DNA from: DT-110 sp030148525 | GTDB lineage: Bacteria > Bacteroidota > Bacteroidia > Chitinophagales > Saprospiraceae | Direction: 5' to 3' | Length of the DNA stretch: 64,000 nucleotides | Assembly: GCA_965227445.1 (NCBI GenBank) | Contig: OZ245751.1 | Span: 1,302,001 to 1,366,000 of the forward strand | In this document: piece after piece, positions 22,543 to 31,100 of the stretch | How the letters are laid out: the number at the start of each line of letters is the position of its first letter | Position numbering within the stretch: the first letter of the stretch is position 1 | The notes under the pieces: generated by a model | What the model was told of the DNA's origin: nothing | The model's database searches: none | What the model saw: the letters and a program-made list of their open reading frames with translations, nothing else | Made by a program: the position numbers and the translations under genes

Positions 22543-23832
22543 TTACACTAATACTTCTCGTTTCCTGCGCTCACGGGCTTTTCTTGCGCGTTCGGCTGCC
22601 TGCCGCCGCTCGTAAGTACGGATGATGGTTGCATACCAGATCACACCGATGGCGTACATGGCCACCGTAATTAGAAATATGGTTACGTAGCGGTATTCCA
22701 ACTGCCGCATTAGCCCGAACAGTTTCATACTTATAAACCAGCTTCCCGACCAAATGGATGCATTCAGTGCGGAAATGATCTCCTGGTTGCGTTTGCCCAC
22801 GTAGTACATGATCAATTCACTGGTCATGGGGCCGGCTGCGTTCATCAGCGGTTGTCGGAGAATGTAGAAAAAAGTAGCGAGAGGCACTGCGTACACCCAA
22901 TCTTTGTAGTACTCCGTGGTTGCCAGTAAAAAAAGGGCCAGTACGGCCAGGGACTGAAACAGGGTAATGGCTATACGATACCCAAAGCTGCGCTTGATGT
23001 AGGGCATAAAGAGCATCACGCATACGACCATGCCGTAGGTTATGGATCCCATGACACTAAAGGTGCCGGAGTCAACGCCGTGGACATTCAGAAAAAACAG
23101 GCTGATTACGGGAATGGTGAAGCCCGCGCCGATGGCAATGATCAGGGTAGGGATAATGGCCCGCAGGATAGTCCCCCAGTCGTAATCCCTGGTGATCTTG
23201 CGCAGGGGCACTTTTTGCGAAAGCTGCTCCCGGTTGGGTATCCGGCTCACAAAGAATATGCCCAGAAAAGCCAGGGTGGCTACGATCTGGAGCATGGTCC
23301 GCTCATCGAATAAAGCCGGGTCGATCTGCTGTAGCAAAAAGTTGACCACTCCCGTAAAGCAAATGGTACCGCTAAACGACAAGAAGGACAAGGAGAAGGC
23401 TTCGGAGTGCGTCTCTGGTTTGGCATTTAACAAAATGTAGGGCAGAATGGTAATCTGCATACACATGTAGGCCAGCCCCCAAATCATAGTAGCTACGTTC
23501 AGGGTCAATGTCCAGTGCTGAGCAATGGCGATCAGCATGACGTGCGAAGCTACTGGCAGCAGGATAGTACTAATCAGGAAAAAGGGCTTTAATCGCCGGC
23601 CCTTGATAAACAATCCCAATGGAAACGCCAGCCAGAATACGGCCAGGAACCGATACGACAGGATATCGGCAATGGCATAGTCCTGGTATCCTTCCGCATC
23701 CATATAATAATTCAACAGCAGGAAATAGGCAGTATTGACCAGCTGCACACAGAATTGAGCCGCAATCGCATAACGTATATGCGGTTCCACACGTCGGTAT
23801 CCCTCGATGACAGCCTGTACTGTTTTTCCCAT
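22543..23832 (-). CDS. MFS-type transporter
   Basis: A 429-residue membrane protein with about 12 hydrophobic segments and a basic C-terminal tail (RRQAAERARKARERRKREV). The layout is a two-bundle facilitator. Motifs are weak: GLFIKGRRLKPFFLIS near 75 resembles the loop 2-3 motif of MFS, and PFIKRSFG-like PYIKRSFGYRIA near 270 its second-half equivalent. It is a distinct subfamily from the MFS protein at 1952. No substrate clue from neighbours (ArsC-like gene 83 bases downstream). Confidence 0.7.
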   Translation of the reverse strand: MGKTVQAVIEGYRRVEPHIRYAIAAQFCVQLVNTAYFLLLNYYMDAEGYQDYAIADILSYRFLAVFWLAFPLGLFIKGRRLKPFFLISTILLPVASHVMLIAIAQHWTLTLNVATMIWGLAYMCMQITILPYILLNAKPETHSEAFSLSFLSFSGTICFTGVVNFLLQQIDPALFDERTMLQIVATLAFLGIFFVSRIPNREQLSQKVPLRKITRDYDWGTILRAIIPTLIIAIGAGFTIPVISLFFLNVHGVDSGTFSVMGSITYGMVVCVMLFMPYIKRSFGYRIAITLFQSLAVLALFLLATTEYYKDWVYAVPLATFFYILRQPLMNAAGPMTSELIMYYVGKRNQEIISALNASIWSGSWFISMKLFGLMRQLEYRYVTIFLITVAMYAIGVIWYATIIRTYERRQAAERARKARERRKREVLV

Positions 23833-24254
23833 AAATAAAAAATCCGACCAGTGTCGGATGCGCTGTTAAAAAATTGGGTATTACCCCCCGTGAAATAATA
23901 GTATGTTGAAAGAACCCATAGCGAAGCGGAATGGTTCAATCCCAGGTTTGAGGTTTGAGGTTTGAGGTATTTCGACGCTTCACGCTCGACGCTCGACGCT
24001 CCATGCTCCACGCGTAATAAGGCAAAACGAAAAAGCCAGGCATTGAAACCCCAGCATCCAGCCCAACCATCCCTCCGGTCGCTGCCGTCACTTCGTTCCC
24101 TGCAGTCCCTACGCTCGACGCTCGACGCTCGACGCGTAATAAGGCAAAACGAAAAGCCAGGCGTTGAAACCCCAGCATCCAGCCCAACCATCCCTCCGGT
24201 CGCTGCCGTCACTTCGTTCCCTGCAGTCCCTACACTCCACGCTCCACAATAGCC
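23833..24254. other. Intergenic region with 122-bp tandem duplication and 7-mer arrays
   Basis: No gene supported. Contains the heptamer run aggtttg (23944-23969), runs of the 7-mer cgctcga, and two copies of a 122-bp unit beginning cgcgtaataaggcaaaacg. Confidence 0.7.
24011..24254. repeat. 122-bp tandem duplication
   Basis: Two copies (24011-24132 and 24133-24254) share the run from cgcgtaataaggc through ccagcatccagcccaacc to gttccctgcagtccctac, differing at a few bases. The junctions are made of cgctcga 7-mers, which probably mediated the duplication. The second copy stops exactly where miaA ends. Confidence 0.8.
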
Positions 24255-25349
24255 CTACAGTCTCGAAGCACGGCACGCTGCCTCGTGCACGACCCATTTT
24301 TTGGCGGAAGCCTGACCGGTAAAGTCCGAGGCATACAACTCCTTTTTGCGAAAGCGTAACCGGCATTGGGCCAGTTTTGCACTGCCCGATGTAAGACAGA
24401 GGATACCCGAACTTTTGTCAAATGACCACTGCCAGGATTCGGGAATGGCTCGTTCCAGGTATTGGGGCAGGAGAATATCGGTTTCCTCGGGGCGAAAGTG
24501 TTTCCAGAAACCATCGCGACGCATCCAGGTGAGTTGGCGCTTGGCGTAGTTACGGGTGTGTTGCTTGATCAATTTAATGGCCTCCTCACGGGTAGTCTTG
24601 CCTTCAAAATGGTCGAACCACTCCCGATAGCCCACGGTTTGCAGGGCCACGTGGTGCCGCAGGGGATACAGACGGCGCGCTTCCTCCTCCAGGCCGGCGG
24701 CAACCATTTGATCGACTCTCGTCTCAATTCGCTCGTAGAGGATTTGCCGGTCGTGTTGCAGGGCCAGGTAAATGGGCGTAAAGGGACGCGGTGGTTGGTT
24801 TTCCTTACGGAAAAAAGAAAAGGGTTGCCCGGTGTGGCGGATGACGCTAATGGCCCGGATCAAGCGGTGGGGGTTGGCGAGGTCCACTTCCTGATGATAG
24901 GCCTGGTCTTTCGCGGCCAGCTCTTCCTGTAAAGCCTTGATTCCCTTGGTTTCAAGGTCTTGTTCCACGGCTTTTCGCACCGGCTCGGGGACCTCCGGAA
25001 AGGCATCAAGTCCCTTGCAAACCGCCTGGATGTAGAGGCCGCTGCCTCCGCAGAGAATCGCCAGATCCTGTTGCTGAAACAACTGTTCCAGACGGGAGAG
25101 GGCATCCCGCTCGTACGCACCTACGGAGTAGGGTTCTGCGACCGACCGGTGGCCAATAAAATGGTGGGGAGCAGCAGCCAATTCCTCCTCGGATGGTGGT
25201 GCGGTACCAATGGTCATTTCGCGAAAGAACTGACGACTATCGGCAGAAAGGATTTCTGTCGTATATTTACGCGCCAGCCGTATGGCCAGGCTGGTTTTTC
25301 CACTGGCCGTTGGGCCACCGACAACCAAGAGGTGCTTTTTGCCGTCCAT
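24255..25349 (-). CDS. miaA: tRNA dimethylallyltransferase MiaA
   Basis: From the chosen Met the protein has 364 residues and starts MDGKKHLLVVGGPTASGKTS with the P-loop GPTASGKT. It continues with ILSADSRQFFREMTIGTA (substrate Asp), HFIGHRSV, ILCGGSGLYIQAVCKG and a C-terminal TRNYAKRQLTWMRRD, all MiaA hallmarks. It adds a dimethylallyl group to A37 of tRNAs reading UNN codons. The frame runs 50 codons further upstream but would overlap the divergent acyltransferase; a TATCTTTG box just before this ATG supports it. The C-terminus is ~50 residues longer than usual MiaA, with a small extra beta-like segment (SSGILCLTSGSAKLAQCRLRFR). Confidence 0.95.
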   Translation of the reverse strand: MDGKKHLLVVGGPTASGKTSLAIRLARKYTTEILSADSRQFFREMTIGTAPPSEEELAAAPHHFIGHRSVAEPYSVGAYERDALSRLEQLFQQQDLAILCGGSGLYIQAVCKGLDAFPEVPEPVRKAVEQDLETKGIKALQEELAAKDQAYHQEVDLANPHRLIRAISVIRHTGQPFSFFRKENQPPRPFTPIYLALQHDRQILYERIETRVDQMVAAGLEEEARRLYPLRHHVALQTVGYREWFDHFEGKTTREEAIKLIKQHTRNYAKRQLTWMRRDGFWKHFRPEETDILLPQYLERAIPESWQWSFDKSSGILCLTSGSAKLAQCRLRFRKKELYASDFTGQASAKKWVVHEAACRASRL

Positions 25350-25354
25350 GGCCG

Positions 25355-25362
25355 CAAAGATA
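25355..25362 (-). promoter_or_regulatory. Promoter -7 box for miaA (near-leaderless)
   Basis: Perfect TATCTTTG on the minus strand, ending 6 bases before the chosen ATG. This would give a leaderless or nearly leaderless mRNA. The -33 element is not clear. Confidence 0.4.
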
Positions 25363-25418
25363 GAAAAGCTCCCGGGAACCATTGAACCAGCTAAACCAAC
25401 GAAGGTACGCGACATTTC

Positions 25419-26723
25419 ATGAAGAGAGCCGGTATCATTTACTACCTGATCCGTCCGATCGCCCGCTTTTCCATTTGGATGTATTATCGCAAGATCCATT
25501 GGTCACATGCCGAACGTGTGCCCCGGGGGAAACCCGTAATCCTGGCGGTAAACCATCCCACCGGTTTTTCCGAGCCGGTTATTCTGGCAGTAACTATGTG
25601 GCGTCCGCTCTACTTTCTGGTGCGGGGTGACTTCTTCAAAAATCCGGTCTTTGGTTTCCTGATGCGATCGCTCAATATGGTGCCAATTTACCGGCGGTCC
25701 GACACTGATTTTCGCGGCGTTGCCCAAAACCTGTCGACCTTTGAGGCTTGCTACCAAACCCTGCGGGCCAATCGCATCATCTGTATTTTTCCGGAGGGAA
25801 GTACCCGGCACGAAAAGAAATTGCGACCTCTCCAGAAGGGACTGGGGCGTATAGCACACGGCTACATGGAACGCTTTCCGGATACCAACGAATTGTACGT
25901 GGTGCCTGTGGGGGTAAATTACACCTACGCCGAGCAGCCCCGCACTAAGGTCATGATCGATTTCGGCGAACCCATAAACGTGGCGGAGATTTATCGGGCC
26001 CACCCCGAAAATCGCATGCGCATGGTTTCGGAAGTAACCCGCACCCTGCAAAGCCACATGGCGGAGCGCATTGTCCGTGTGGATAATCAGGGCCGGGAGG
26101 AGTTGGCCGAATATCTGTTTCGCCTGGTGCGGTCCGATCAACCAGACCCATTTTTTCCGGTAATCACCAGGCGGTACCAACCACTGGCCCGGGAGTTATC
26201 GGTAGCAGAATGGATACGGACTGTATCCGAAGAGGAAATCACCCGGTGGCTCATGGTCGCCCGCCCGTATTTTGGACAGCTCAAAGAGTTGGGCATACGG
26301 GATCGCACCATGATCGGTCCATCCTGTTATACCTGGGCCAACAGCCTCCTGTTAGTGGTTACCGCACCGCTGGTAGCCGTGGGATACGTGTTTTGCTGGC
26401 CCCCCTGGGCCCTGGCCCGGTGGATAAAGGAAACCAAAGTAAAGCGGATCGAGTTTCATACCCCCGTTTTACAAGCAGCTGCTCTGGGGACTTTCCTGGT
26501 GTATTATCTGCTCTGGGGCATTTTGAGCATCGTGCTGGGAGACTGGCGGATTATCACGGCCGCTTTGATACTCGGAGGACTGGGATACGCAAGTATCTGG
26601 TGGCAGGAAAAACTTGCCCGCTGGAAACGTAGCCGACGGTTTTTGAATCTGGATGAAAAAGGTTGCCTCGAACTGAAACAAAACCGTGCTAAACTAGTAA
26701 AACTGGTAAACCAGTTAACTTGA
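25419..26723 (+). CDS. PlsC-type acyltransferase with C-terminal membrane domain
   Basis: A 434-residue protein. Residues ~10-230 hold the lysophosphatidic acid acyltransferase fold: block I NHPTGFSEP, block II PIYRRSD, block III FPEGSTRHEKKLRPLQKG, block IV VPVGVNYTY. Two or three C-terminal helices (from ~310) and a cytoplasmic basic end follow. It would acylate a glycerolipid or similar alcohol at the inner membrane. Block I has His followed after five residues by Glu rather than the usual Asp, an unusual but possibly conservative change. It diverges from miaA. A bacterial glycerol-3-phosphate/ornithine-lipid acyltransferase role is possible; substrate unknown. Confidence 0.85.
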   Translation: MKRAGIIYYLIRPIARFSIWMYYRKIHWSHAERVPRGKPVILAVNHPTGFSEPVILAVTMWRPLYFLVRGDFFKNPVFGFLMRSLNMVPIYRRSDTDFRGVAQNLSTFEACYQTLRANRIICIFPEGSTRHEKKLRPLQKGLGRIAHGYMERFPDTNELYVVPVGVNYTYAEQPRTKVMIDFGEPINVAEIYRAHPENRMRMVSEVTRTLQSHMAERIVRVDNQGREELAEYLFRLVRSDQPDPFFPVITRRYQPLARELSVAEWIRTVSEEEITRWLMVARPYFGQLKELGIRDRTMIGPSCYTWANSLLLVVTAPLVAVGYVFCWPPWALARWIKETKVKRIEFHTPVLQAAALGTFLVYYLLWGILSIVLGDWRIITAALILGGLGYASIWWQEKLARWKRSRRFLNLDEKGCLELKQNRAKLVKLVNQLT

Positions 26724-26969
26724 AAAAGCCATCCCTAAAGACAGGCCAGCGCTAACCCGCCATGTTGGTTTATTTACTTTGAAACAGCAAGAAGCGCCAC
26801 ACCTGGTTTCCAAACCCATATACCAATTCTGGTGCCATTTGTGTCGCTGTAGTTGCGCTCCTCTGCGGGTGTGCAGGTATAGCCATTAGTCCCTCCTCGT
26901 TTTAGTTTTCCATCCCGAACCGATTGTACGGTATATCCCATTGAACAACCCTTGAAAAGATCCGTGAGC

Positions 26970-27269
26970 ATGGAAAACCAACCCTTTTGTATTAAACACG
27001 GGACACTCATTCGCAAGAGTCCTAACGGAAAAATTCAGTGGCGCCGGCCCCTTGGCGCCTTTATTCTCGGAAGTAATAAAGCCCTGAAGAACGCCACTTT
27101 GCGTCATTCCGGTGATGTCCTGCGCGTAATTTTCCGGGGTGTCGAAATACGCGTGGACATGCAAACCGGCCGGGTCCGGCAGGTGGTGCGCAGCACGCAT
27201 TTTGGGCGAAAGTCCCGTCAGAAAAAAGAGTATACGCTGGACGATTTGTTCGATCAACTCGATCAGTAA
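26970..27269 (+). CDS. Hypothetical small protein in a debris region
   Basis: A 99-residue basic protein from an ATG 18 bases inside the open frame. It begins MENQPFCIKHGTLIRKSPNG and has a middle Leu/Val-rich part (DVLRVIFRGVEIRVDMQTG) and a C-terminal acidic helix (TLDDLFDQLDQ). I do not recognise a family. It is immediately upstream of a truncated ATPase frame, so it may belong to the same lost mobile element, or be a chance frame. An overlapping antisense frame is no more convincing. Confidence 0.3.
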   Translation: MENQPFCIKHGTLIRKSPNGKIQWRRPLGAFILGSNKALKNATLRHSGDVLRVIFRGVEIRVDMQTGRVRQVVRSTHFGRKSRQKKEYTLDDLFDQLDQ

Positions 27270-27277
27270 CGATCTGG

Positions 27278-27643
27278 TTGATCGTGGCAGAGATTGAGCA
27301 CTTCCGGGGCGGCCTCATCATCTTCGATGACTGCCGGGGCTACATCGACGCTAATATTGATCGCGATCGCTACTTCCGGCAGATGCTACTGGACTTTCGG
27401 CACCGGATGCTGGATCTCTTCTTCGTGGTACACTCTCCGAGCGATGTACCGCCCCGGGTGTGGGGCTTTGCATCTACGTGCTTCGTCGGCGCTACCGATG
27501 CCCTGGTCAATAAGTCACAGATCAAGACCCATTCGGCCGATCGGATCATTGAGGCGCAGGAGGCGGTGAATGATGCCTTTCGCAAGGCGAAGGAGCGGGG
27601 GGATAATAGTCATTATGGGATTTTTAAGCGGGTGGATTTGTAG
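27278..27643 (+). pseudogene. C-terminal fragment of a phage/ICE-type P-loop ATPase (Zot-like)
   Basis: The frame has no good start and no Walker A motif. It begins at a Walker B-like strand, GGLIIFDDCRGYID, followed by RHRMLDLFFVVHSPSDVPPRVWGFAST, which fits the sensor-containing second half of Zot/FtsK-like packaging or conjugation ATPases of Bacteroidota phages and ICEs. It ends naturally at IFKRVDL. The first half is missing or replaced by the unrelated frame upstream. I interpret it as the relic of an integrated element. Family assignment is from pattern similarity only. Confidence 0.5.
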
Positions 27644-27961
27644 AGGGGGCACTTTCAAATCAACAGAATATTCGGCTTTTTTGGTTTAAAATTGGGAGTA
27701 TGTAAACTTACACTCTAGTCTGCTCCGCTGTGAATCCGCCTGATTTTAGCCCATCAACATAGGCAAGCTTATCAAAAGTAATCGTCGTCATGATACTGAT
27801 TATACCATGTACCATGACGGTTTAGCAAGATTGCTTTTGTTAGGGTGTTCCGAGTTAAGCATTCTCTCAGTGGTCAAGTAGCTAAAAAGCTTCTGATACA
27901 CATTTTGGCCCATCTGCCTCCCTTGTTCTAATTTTGCTTGGCGAATTTCTTGAAAGTTGAA
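27644..27961. other. Debris region downstream of the RHS toxin locus
   Basis: AT-rich, no complete gene. The minus strand holds a short DUF1640-like start (27708-27791) and, further right, an open stretch without a clear start that reads RQMGQNVYQKLFSYL. These look like leftovers of earlier toxin/immunity cassettes or other small genes. Confidence 0.4.
27708..27791 (-). pseudogene. DUF1640-like N-terminal fragment
   Basis: 27 codons from an ATG: MTTITFDKLAYVDGLKSGGF, then TAEQTRV and a stop. This matches the opening of DUF1640/CCDC90-type coiled-coil proteins (TFDTLKYVxxLKxAGFxxEQA), which normally run past 100 residues. The long coiled coil is missing, so it is probably a broken gene. Confidence 0.4.
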
Positions 27962-28186
27962 TTACGAATTATTCTGACTTTTTTTCTTTTTGGGTTCGCT
28001 TACCACCCGTATAGAATCTTGTGAAAATCCACATTCTTCACAGAATCCATGGATAAACAGCCTATTGCCCTGGTTAATTTTTGTAAATTTTATAATTGAT
28101 TCTTCACAATTTGGGCAAGGAATCAATATAGTATCATCCTCTAAAAAAGCGTTGAAGATTTGCTCCCACTCATTGATGTTTCTCAT
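27962..28186 (-). CDS. Small zinc-ribbon protein, candidate immunity to the RHS toxin
   Basis: A 74-residue protein from MRNINEWEQIFNAFLEDD. A start 14 codons earlier would overlap the RHS gene by 35 bases and is also possible. It has two Cys pairs (CPNCEE near 24, CEECGF near 52), a zinc-ribbon spacing, and a Lys-rich tail. It lies 7 bases after the stop of the RHS protein, on the same strand and with the same AT-rich composition as the RHS C-terminal tail. That is the standard place for a cognate immunity gene of a polymorphic toxin. No known immunity family recognised; role is inferred from position. Confidence 0.55.
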   Translation of the reverse strand: MRNINEWEQIFNAFLEDDTILIPCPNCEESIIKFTKINQGNRLFIHGFCEECGFSQDSIRVVSEPKKKKSQNNS

Positions 28187-28193
28187 GTGCCAG

Positions 28194-31100
28194 CTAGTTG
28201 TTAAAAATTGAGTTAAAGACATCATCACTAAAATTTTGGGCAGCTCTCGTTTCAGCTTCTAAAAGTTCTTGCATGGAATTGAATCCTGCTCTGCTTATAT
28301 CTCCTTTCGAGACGTGTCTACCTCCCTTATAAAGACTATGATTAAGCCTGTATAATTCATGTAAAATGGTCTTTGTTAACTCTTCGCCCGTTTTGTCAAA
28401 CTTGAATGCGTCTCCTCCAATAACAAATGAATTGCTAGAATAACTAGTAAAACCAGAAAAAGAAGAGGTTGGGCGAAAATTAATTGTATAACTACCAATA
28501 GCTAAATCTGCATCGATTCCACTTTCAATCATTTCAGAAAATTTTTTCGATGCCAATATTTCAGATGCTTCACCAATAACTTTTCTTTCAGATAACGAAA
28601 AATTTAGCACTTTTGCTGTCTTAAGTGCTTTTCCTATCTTAGCTAATGGTACAAATGAAGTAGCTATATCAAGCCCTACATCTGATCCAGACGAATTAGG
28701 ATTGACAAGAGACAATCCAGGAATGAATACTGACTGCAACTCAGCTACAGCCCCCGCTCCTTCACCTAAAGCCTCCCAGCTATTTCTATTTTCAGTGATC
28801 TGTTGAGCATGCTCCTGATTCCGAGGTCCTTTACTTACTGTGTTCCAATCGAATCCCAACCATTCTAAACCTCTTTGAACCCAATTTTGAAAGCTAGATT
28901 TTTGTAACCCATGCAAATCGATATTCGCAATCGGTTCGTTCTCTGCATAATTGTAGGTACTAACCCATGCAAATTGATCACTGATGGGGTCGACACCCGT
29001 AAACCGTGCTATAACTGGATCGAACATACGCCTACCATAGTGGTGCCACCTCAAGCCCAACTCTCGATCCAGCTCCTTCCCATTGTATGTATAGCGATAT
29101 CCCGCATCCTGCCAGGGAGAACCGAAGGGATAGTACGTAATCTCATCCAGTATCTCCGTACTATCAATCTGCGTATTCCCATCCAGGTCACTAAACCGCA
29201 GGCGGGTATTGCCCAGGTGGTCGGTGATGACATATTCGTGCCGCCAGTTGCTTCCATTTGGTACGGCACGACCGACTGGATGGTAAATGGCCTGAATGCT
29301 ACCATTCCGGTATTCCACTCCTCCAATGTAATCGGTTGAATCCACCGGAACAATGGTTGAATCAATTTTTGCCGTAAGGCGCATACCTGCCTGGGCATGG
29401 AAGCCAGGTTTAAAAACGATGGAGTCTTGTGCGATGAGTAGCGTTGAATCCAAAGAGGTTGGTTGACCATCGGTCGCGATGAATCGTGCTTGGTATTGGT
29501 TTTCTGTAAAAGGGCCAGTCAAGACAATGCTGTCGTTGAGGACCTCCTTACGTAATTTATTTCCCGCTGCATCATACAAATAAACCATGCGATTGTTACT
29601 GCCTGGCTGTACGATCGTATCGGGTAGATTGAGGTGGTTGTAAGCAATATTCAGATTCTTGAAGGGATCTTGCGATAAATTGCCGTTGGCATCATAGCTA
29701 TAGGCGGCAAAAATCGGTGCATTTCCCTCGTCGAAACCAGCGGCGGTACCACCATCAAAAATATTCTTGATTTGGTTGGTACCAGAATAGGGAATATAGG
29801 ACAAGTCATCGATCATTGTCCCATTGGCATCGTAGCGGTCCAGGGTGAGCAGGTTGCCTCTTGGATCGTAAGAGTACGCCGTACGGTACGTATTTCCGGT
29901 CATTTGCGCCGAGGTGAGCCGATCGAGGTAGTCGTAAGCGTAGCGGTATATTTGCTCATTGCCAGTACCTGCCTGCCAGCTCAATGCTCCGATATTACCG
30001 TTGTACTGTGGGGTAAAGCCACTGATGGTGGTGCCATCGGGTTGATCGTAATGAATTCCCAGCTTAAACCAGTCATTAGCTTCGGTCTGAACGTGGTTGA
30101 TGCCGCGCAAGAAACCATTCGCCAGATAAGCATAATCCAGGCTTTGGAGTGATGTAAGAGAACTAACACCCAGATTCTTCTCCTTAAGCTGATCTTTGGC
30201 AGTGTAGTCCTGCTGGGAAAGATGGGTGCGCTGCCCCCCAATATTCAGGAAGTGATCCACCTGGCGCCCGGCATGATCCCAGTTCATTTCATCGGTAATG
30301 GATAAATTGGCTCCATCGGGTTTACGGTGATCGCGGTTGGCGACCAGGATGTTATCCGCAAAATCGTAATCATACCTTATGCGATCGGCATTCAGGTCAT
30401 TCAACCGTGCAATGTGGTTGGTTCGTGTTTCGTTCGTGCGGCCATATGGATCATACCATGTGCGCATATCCAGATAGTCGTTCGTACCCAGGACTCGAGT
30501 ACGCTGGCGACTTACCCGGCCAATGAAAATAGCATCACTTTCGCCAATACCCTGACCATCATACCAGGTACGGGAAAGACTGTCGGCAAAAGGATACACT
30601 GTATTACCATTAGAAATCGTGCCCTGTTGAATAAAGCCGGTGGCCTCAGCCCGGCCGTATTCGTCGTAATGGGTATGTATCCACTTTCCTTCCAACCGCC
30701 TTACCGCATCACGCATGGCGGTTGATAGATCACGATCATCGTATACATAGTCGATGGCCCCTTGATCCGGCATTTTCTTTTCCACCACCCGGTCTCGCTC
30801 ATCGTACTGATAGGTAAAGATGAGCCCACTGTCAGTCAGATCACTACCGGGGGGCACAATAGTCGTTTGCCGGTCTTCCGGATCATATTGGTAGCGGGTT
30901 TCGATGGACGACGTCCCATCAGCGCTCAACTGTTTTTGCTGCAGCAAGCGGCCCTTGATATCGGTATAGGTTATCTGCTGATTGCCATTGGGATCGGTGA
31001 TGGTATCCAGTTTAAGGGTGCCGGTCGCATAGGTTATGCCCAATATGTTGATAGAAGCTGCATTCGATCCATAGCCGTAGGTAGTGGCATACCAATCAGG

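Noticed and set aside
25350..25499. 50-codon N-terminal extension of MiaA
   Set aside because: It would overlap the divergent acyltransferase and lies upstream of the P-loop start expected for MiaA; a promoter box lies inside it.
26774..27016. 80-codon minus-strand frame (contains GYTCTPAEERNYSD)
   Set aside because: Could be a relic, but no family is recognisable and it overlaps the plus-strand hypothetical frame; evidence is insufficient for either strand.
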